Below, piece by piece: positions 21,427-23,905 of a DNA stretch of 23,905 bases. The first letter of the stretch is position 1; each line of letters opens with the position of its first letter. A model generated the notes under the pieces. The model saw only the letters and a program-made list of their open reading frames with translations, did not search any database and was not told where the DNA came from. The DNA comes from Halioxenophilus sp964342265 (lineage in GTDB: Bacteria > Pseudomonadota > Gammaproteobacteria > Pseudomonadales > Cellvibrionaceae). The position numbers were made by a program, and so were the translations under genes. The stretch covers positions 1-23,905 of the forward strand of contig CAYFFE010000057.1 of assembly GCA_964342265.1 (NCBI GenBank), written 5' to 3'.

Positions 21427-23905
21427 TTAAGTGCCCAGCAGCGTGGCTTGCAGCTCCACCAGTTGTTGATCTCGGCGGTGGTAGCCGGTTGCCTCAATCA
21501 ATTGGGCCGCTCGGGTTAGGTGGTGTTCGATAGCCTCACGGGGTTTGCCCTGGGCGTGGGCCAGTTGGGCGGATTCTAGGTGGTAGTCGGTTAGGTGCAG
21601 GCGCATACCGCTGGGTTCGGCAATTTCAAACACTTCGTTTAGGTCTTGTTGGGCTAGATCGTAGTTTTCCTCTAAACGGTGTAGGGTAGCGCGGGTGAGT
21701 AGGCCAAGGGTTAGAAATTCCATCGCGCCTGCAGCGCGAAGGCCATCGATGGCTTTTTCTAGCCATTGGCTGGCCTCGGGTAGGTTGTTCTGTTGCAGGT
21801 TGGCGCGGGCAAGGGTGAGTTGGTCCAGCGCCATATCCAAAAGCCACCCATGTTGCTCAGCCACCTTTAATGCGGTGCTCGCCCGCTCTACTACCTCGGC
21901 CGGCCTGCTGTTATCCTGCCCCGCCTGGCTCAGTAACAGGTCGCAGTATTGAAACCCCTGCAGGGAATAGAGGCGCGGGTTTTGGGGCTGCCATTCCTCT
22001 TGCAATTGCTCAGCCTGGTTAAACAGCGCCAGCGCATGGCCAGCCTCGCCCGCCTGGTGCAGGGCATCGGCGTGGGATGTTAGACTGAACATCCGCACGG
22101 ACCACTCCCCGGAGCGCTCGGCGTAGTCCACCGCCTGTTTACTGCTGTGCACGGCCGCCGGCACATCGCCCAGGGTGAGCTGCAATTCACTGAGGGTGCC
22201 AGCAGCTCTTGCGGCATTCCGCCAATGCTCTTGCGCAACGCGCATTTCCAAGCCCGCCATCATCGGCTCTAGTGCCTCGCCCAGTCGGCCCAGGGCCCTC
22301 AATCTAAAACCCGCCCAATTGAACACTAAAGCCTTAGCAACAGGAGTCAACGCTGGCGCCGGTGCCCGCCAAGGCTCGGTAAAAAAGTGCGCCACCACTG
22401 CCAGGGCGTCGCTAAAGGCACCGAGATTATTAACTATATAGGCCTCTTGTTCACGACTAATACGAGGCCAATATACCTCGTCCAACGCCTGCTGGTGCAA
22501 GCCCGCGGCACAGCCGTGCGCCACGGCGGCAAACAGTGGGCGCATTTCGTCCAAGCTATCGGGCTGCTCTTTGGCCGGTAGGTTTTTATAAAACTGGTAC
22601 AGGGTTTGGTGGGATTGCTGCCAAACCTTGGGGTGGTTGCGCTGTAGCTGTTGGCCAAAGTATTCGCGGATCAGTGGGTGGCAGTCGAGTAGGTGGTTGT
22701 TTTTACTGTTACTGTTACCGTCATCGACATGTTGCGAGAGCAACCGGTGGTGATCCGTTAGCTTGGCTATTGCCGACTGCCATTGTTTCTGGTCGTATGG
22801 GTTGTGATTTTTGTTTTTAAAAACCCTTGTCCAAAACATTGGCTTTGGGGCCGTTAACCCAGGAATTTTTGCTTTCCACAACACCTCTAGCACCTCACGC
22901 TCAATGGGGTGATCAAACAACCCCAATAAATACAGCAGTTGCAGCTCCGGCAATGGCTGGCCCTGCTCATCGCGCAGGCAGCGCTCATACTCGGCCATTA
23001 CCCGAAACGCGTGTTGGCCGGCGGGTTCGTCTTCATCAAACCATTCGGCAAGGGTATCTAACTTAAAGGCATCGCCCCCCAAATGGGTATGGATGGCGTT
23101 GCCAATGAGGTGCAGGGTTAGGGCGTGGCCCTGTACTTTTGTTACTACGCTGTGCAATTGCTGCTCACGCCCTTGCACATGCAACGAGCGCAGCAGTTGC
23201 ATGCCATCGTTGATGGCCAGGTTATTCAGGTCGTAACTCACCACACTGGCGCGGTCACTTACTTCATACACCTTAATGCGAGTGGTGATTATGCATAGCA
23301 CGGTATTTTGGCTAGCGAGTTTTTTTAGCAATCGCGCCATGGCCCGGTCTTTTAAGCGGCCATCCATGCCCCTGCCAAACTGCTGCATGGGCTCTAGGCC
23401 ATCCAGCACCAGCAGGCATTGGTGCGCTAGCAATAAATCAAACAGAGCATCGGCCCGGTCTTCGTCAGTTTTATATTGGCTGGCGTCTACACCAAAGGCT
23501 TTAAACGCCTCGCTTAACAAAGGGCTAAGCGACACCTGGCGCGACTCGGTGGTGCCCTGGGAGTAGAACGACCAAATAATGCGGTTGGGGATTTGCGCTT
23601 GATGCTGATCTAGCCAATGGCGCAACAGCTTAGTTTTGCCGGTGCCGCCTGGGGCGATAAATTGAATAATGCTGGTGGTTTTGGGCTGGGCGTTTAGGGT
23701 GTTGTTGAGCAGCGCTAGCTCGACTTTACGGCCGAAGAATTCGCCTTGCACGGTGGGGAGTTTGTCGACAACGATGGGGTTGTTGTTAGCGGAGCTGAAT
23801 ACTTCGTGGGCCGGCAACTCCGGCAGCGGCGTTAATGCGGTTTGGCGCGGTTGATCATCACCGCGAACAGTGCCCAAATTCCCTATCTTACCCAGCGGAG
23901 GAGCA
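21427..23905 (-). CDS. STAND-type NTPase with C-terminal helical repeats, 5' end outside window
   Basis: At least 825 codons are open and the frame runs through the window edge, so the N-terminus, where an effector or sensor domain usually sits in such proteins, is missing. A TTG at 23877 is possible but has no good ribosome site, and the preceding residues (APPLGKIGN) are in frame. Counting from that TTG: FFGRKVEL (47-54) is the usual lead-in to a STAND ATPase; Walker A is GGTGKT (77-82); Walker B is CLLVLDGLE with Asp159; a sensor-like CIITTR ends at Arg200; GHALTL (250-255) fits the GxP region. A winged-helix-like segment follows (about 310-420), then about 320 residues of TPR-like helices. 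The family resembles bacterial TIR-, SEFIR- or other effector-fused NTPases. A defence or signalling role is inference. Confidence 0.85.
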   Translation of the reverse strand, partial: APPLGKIGNLGTVRGDDQPRQTALTPLPELPAHEVFSSANNNPIVVDKLPTVQGEFFGRKVELALLNNTLNAQPKTTSIIQFIAPGGTGKTKLLRHWLDQHQAQIPNRIIWSFYSQGTTESRQVSLSPLLSEAFKAFGVDASQYKTDEDRADALFDLLLAHQCLLVLDGLEPMQQFGRGMDGRLKDRAMARLLKKLASQNTVLCIITTRIKVYEVSDRASVVSYDLNNLAINDGMQLLRSLHVQGREQQLHSVVTKVQGHALTLHLIGNAIHTHLGGDAFKLDTLAEWFDEDEPAGQHAFRVMAEYERCLRDEQGQPLPELQLLYLLGLFDHPIEREVLEVLWKAKIPGLTAPKPMFWTRVFKNKNHNPYDQKQWQSAIAKLTDHHRLLSQHVDDGNSNSKNNHLLDCHPLIREYFGQQLQRNHPKVWQQSHQTLYQFYKNLPAKEQPDSLDEMRPLFAAVAHGCAAGLHQQALDEVYWPRISREQEAYIVNNLGAFSDALAVVAHFFTEPWRAPAPALTPVAKALVFNWAGFRLRALGRLGEALEPMMAGLEMRVAQEHWRNAARAAGTLSELQLTLGDVPAAVHSSKQAVDYAERSGEWSVRMFSLTSHADALHQAGEAGHALALFNQAEQLQEEWQPQNPRLYSLQGFQYCDLLLSQAGQDNSRPAEVVERASTALKVAEQHGWLLDMALDQLTLARANLQQNNLPEASQWLEKAIDGLRAAGAMEFLTLGLLTRATLHRLEENYDLAQQDLNEVFEIAEPSGMRLHLTDYHLESAQLAHAQGKPREAIEHHLTRAAQLIEATGYHRRDQQLVELQATLLGT

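Overview
The window comes from a gammaproteobacterium. PutP, PepQ, Pgm, PurE, PurK and RF3 all read like close relatives of the E. coli and Pseudomonas proteins. Moderate GC, AT-rich intergenic stretches, a Na+/proline symporter and two large c-di-GMP proteins suggest a marine or plant-associated lineage of the Cellvibrionaceae/Saccharophagus kind. That placement is inference; there is no rRNA or other firm taxonomic marker here.

Layout. Positions 35-4120 (minus strand) hold a chemosensory operon in the order STAS protein, CheY, CheA, CheW, CheW, which probably continues past the left edge. A 780-bp gap upstream of it carries five tandem 16-bp units and a palindrome. Next is a plus-strand receiver/GGDEF/EAL protein (4902-6677) whose 3' end overlaps putP. 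putP and pepQ diverge from a 98-bp region and form a proline uptake and proline-dipeptide hydrolysis pair. A VOC protein and pgm follow on the minus strand. purE-purK on the plus strand form the two-step AIR carboxylation unit. A DksA2-like regulator lies convergent to it. A stand-alone eukaryote-type HisA follows, then a small DUF6482-like protein, a 955-residue membrane GGDEF/EAL protein and prfC (RF3). At the right edge is a large STAND-type NTPase with C-terminal repeats whose N-terminus lies outside the window.

How it works together. The left block is environmental sensing (chemosensory array, c-di-GMP). The centre is housekeeping metabolism (proline, glucose phosphate, purine, histidine). 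The right is translation termination plus a possible defence or signalling ATPase. Gene ends are very tight: there are two convergent overlaps (43 bp and 4 bp) and one 8-bp gap.

The main points of interest are the partial STAND protein, the eukaryote-type HisA, the 16-bp tandem repeats before the chemosensory operon, an unusual Cys in the RF3 P-loop, a degenerate GGDEF domain that keeps its inhibitory site, and a recurring pattern of 15-18-bp tandem units in intergenic DNA. I see no tRNA, rRNA, CRISPR array, insertion sequence or phage gene.
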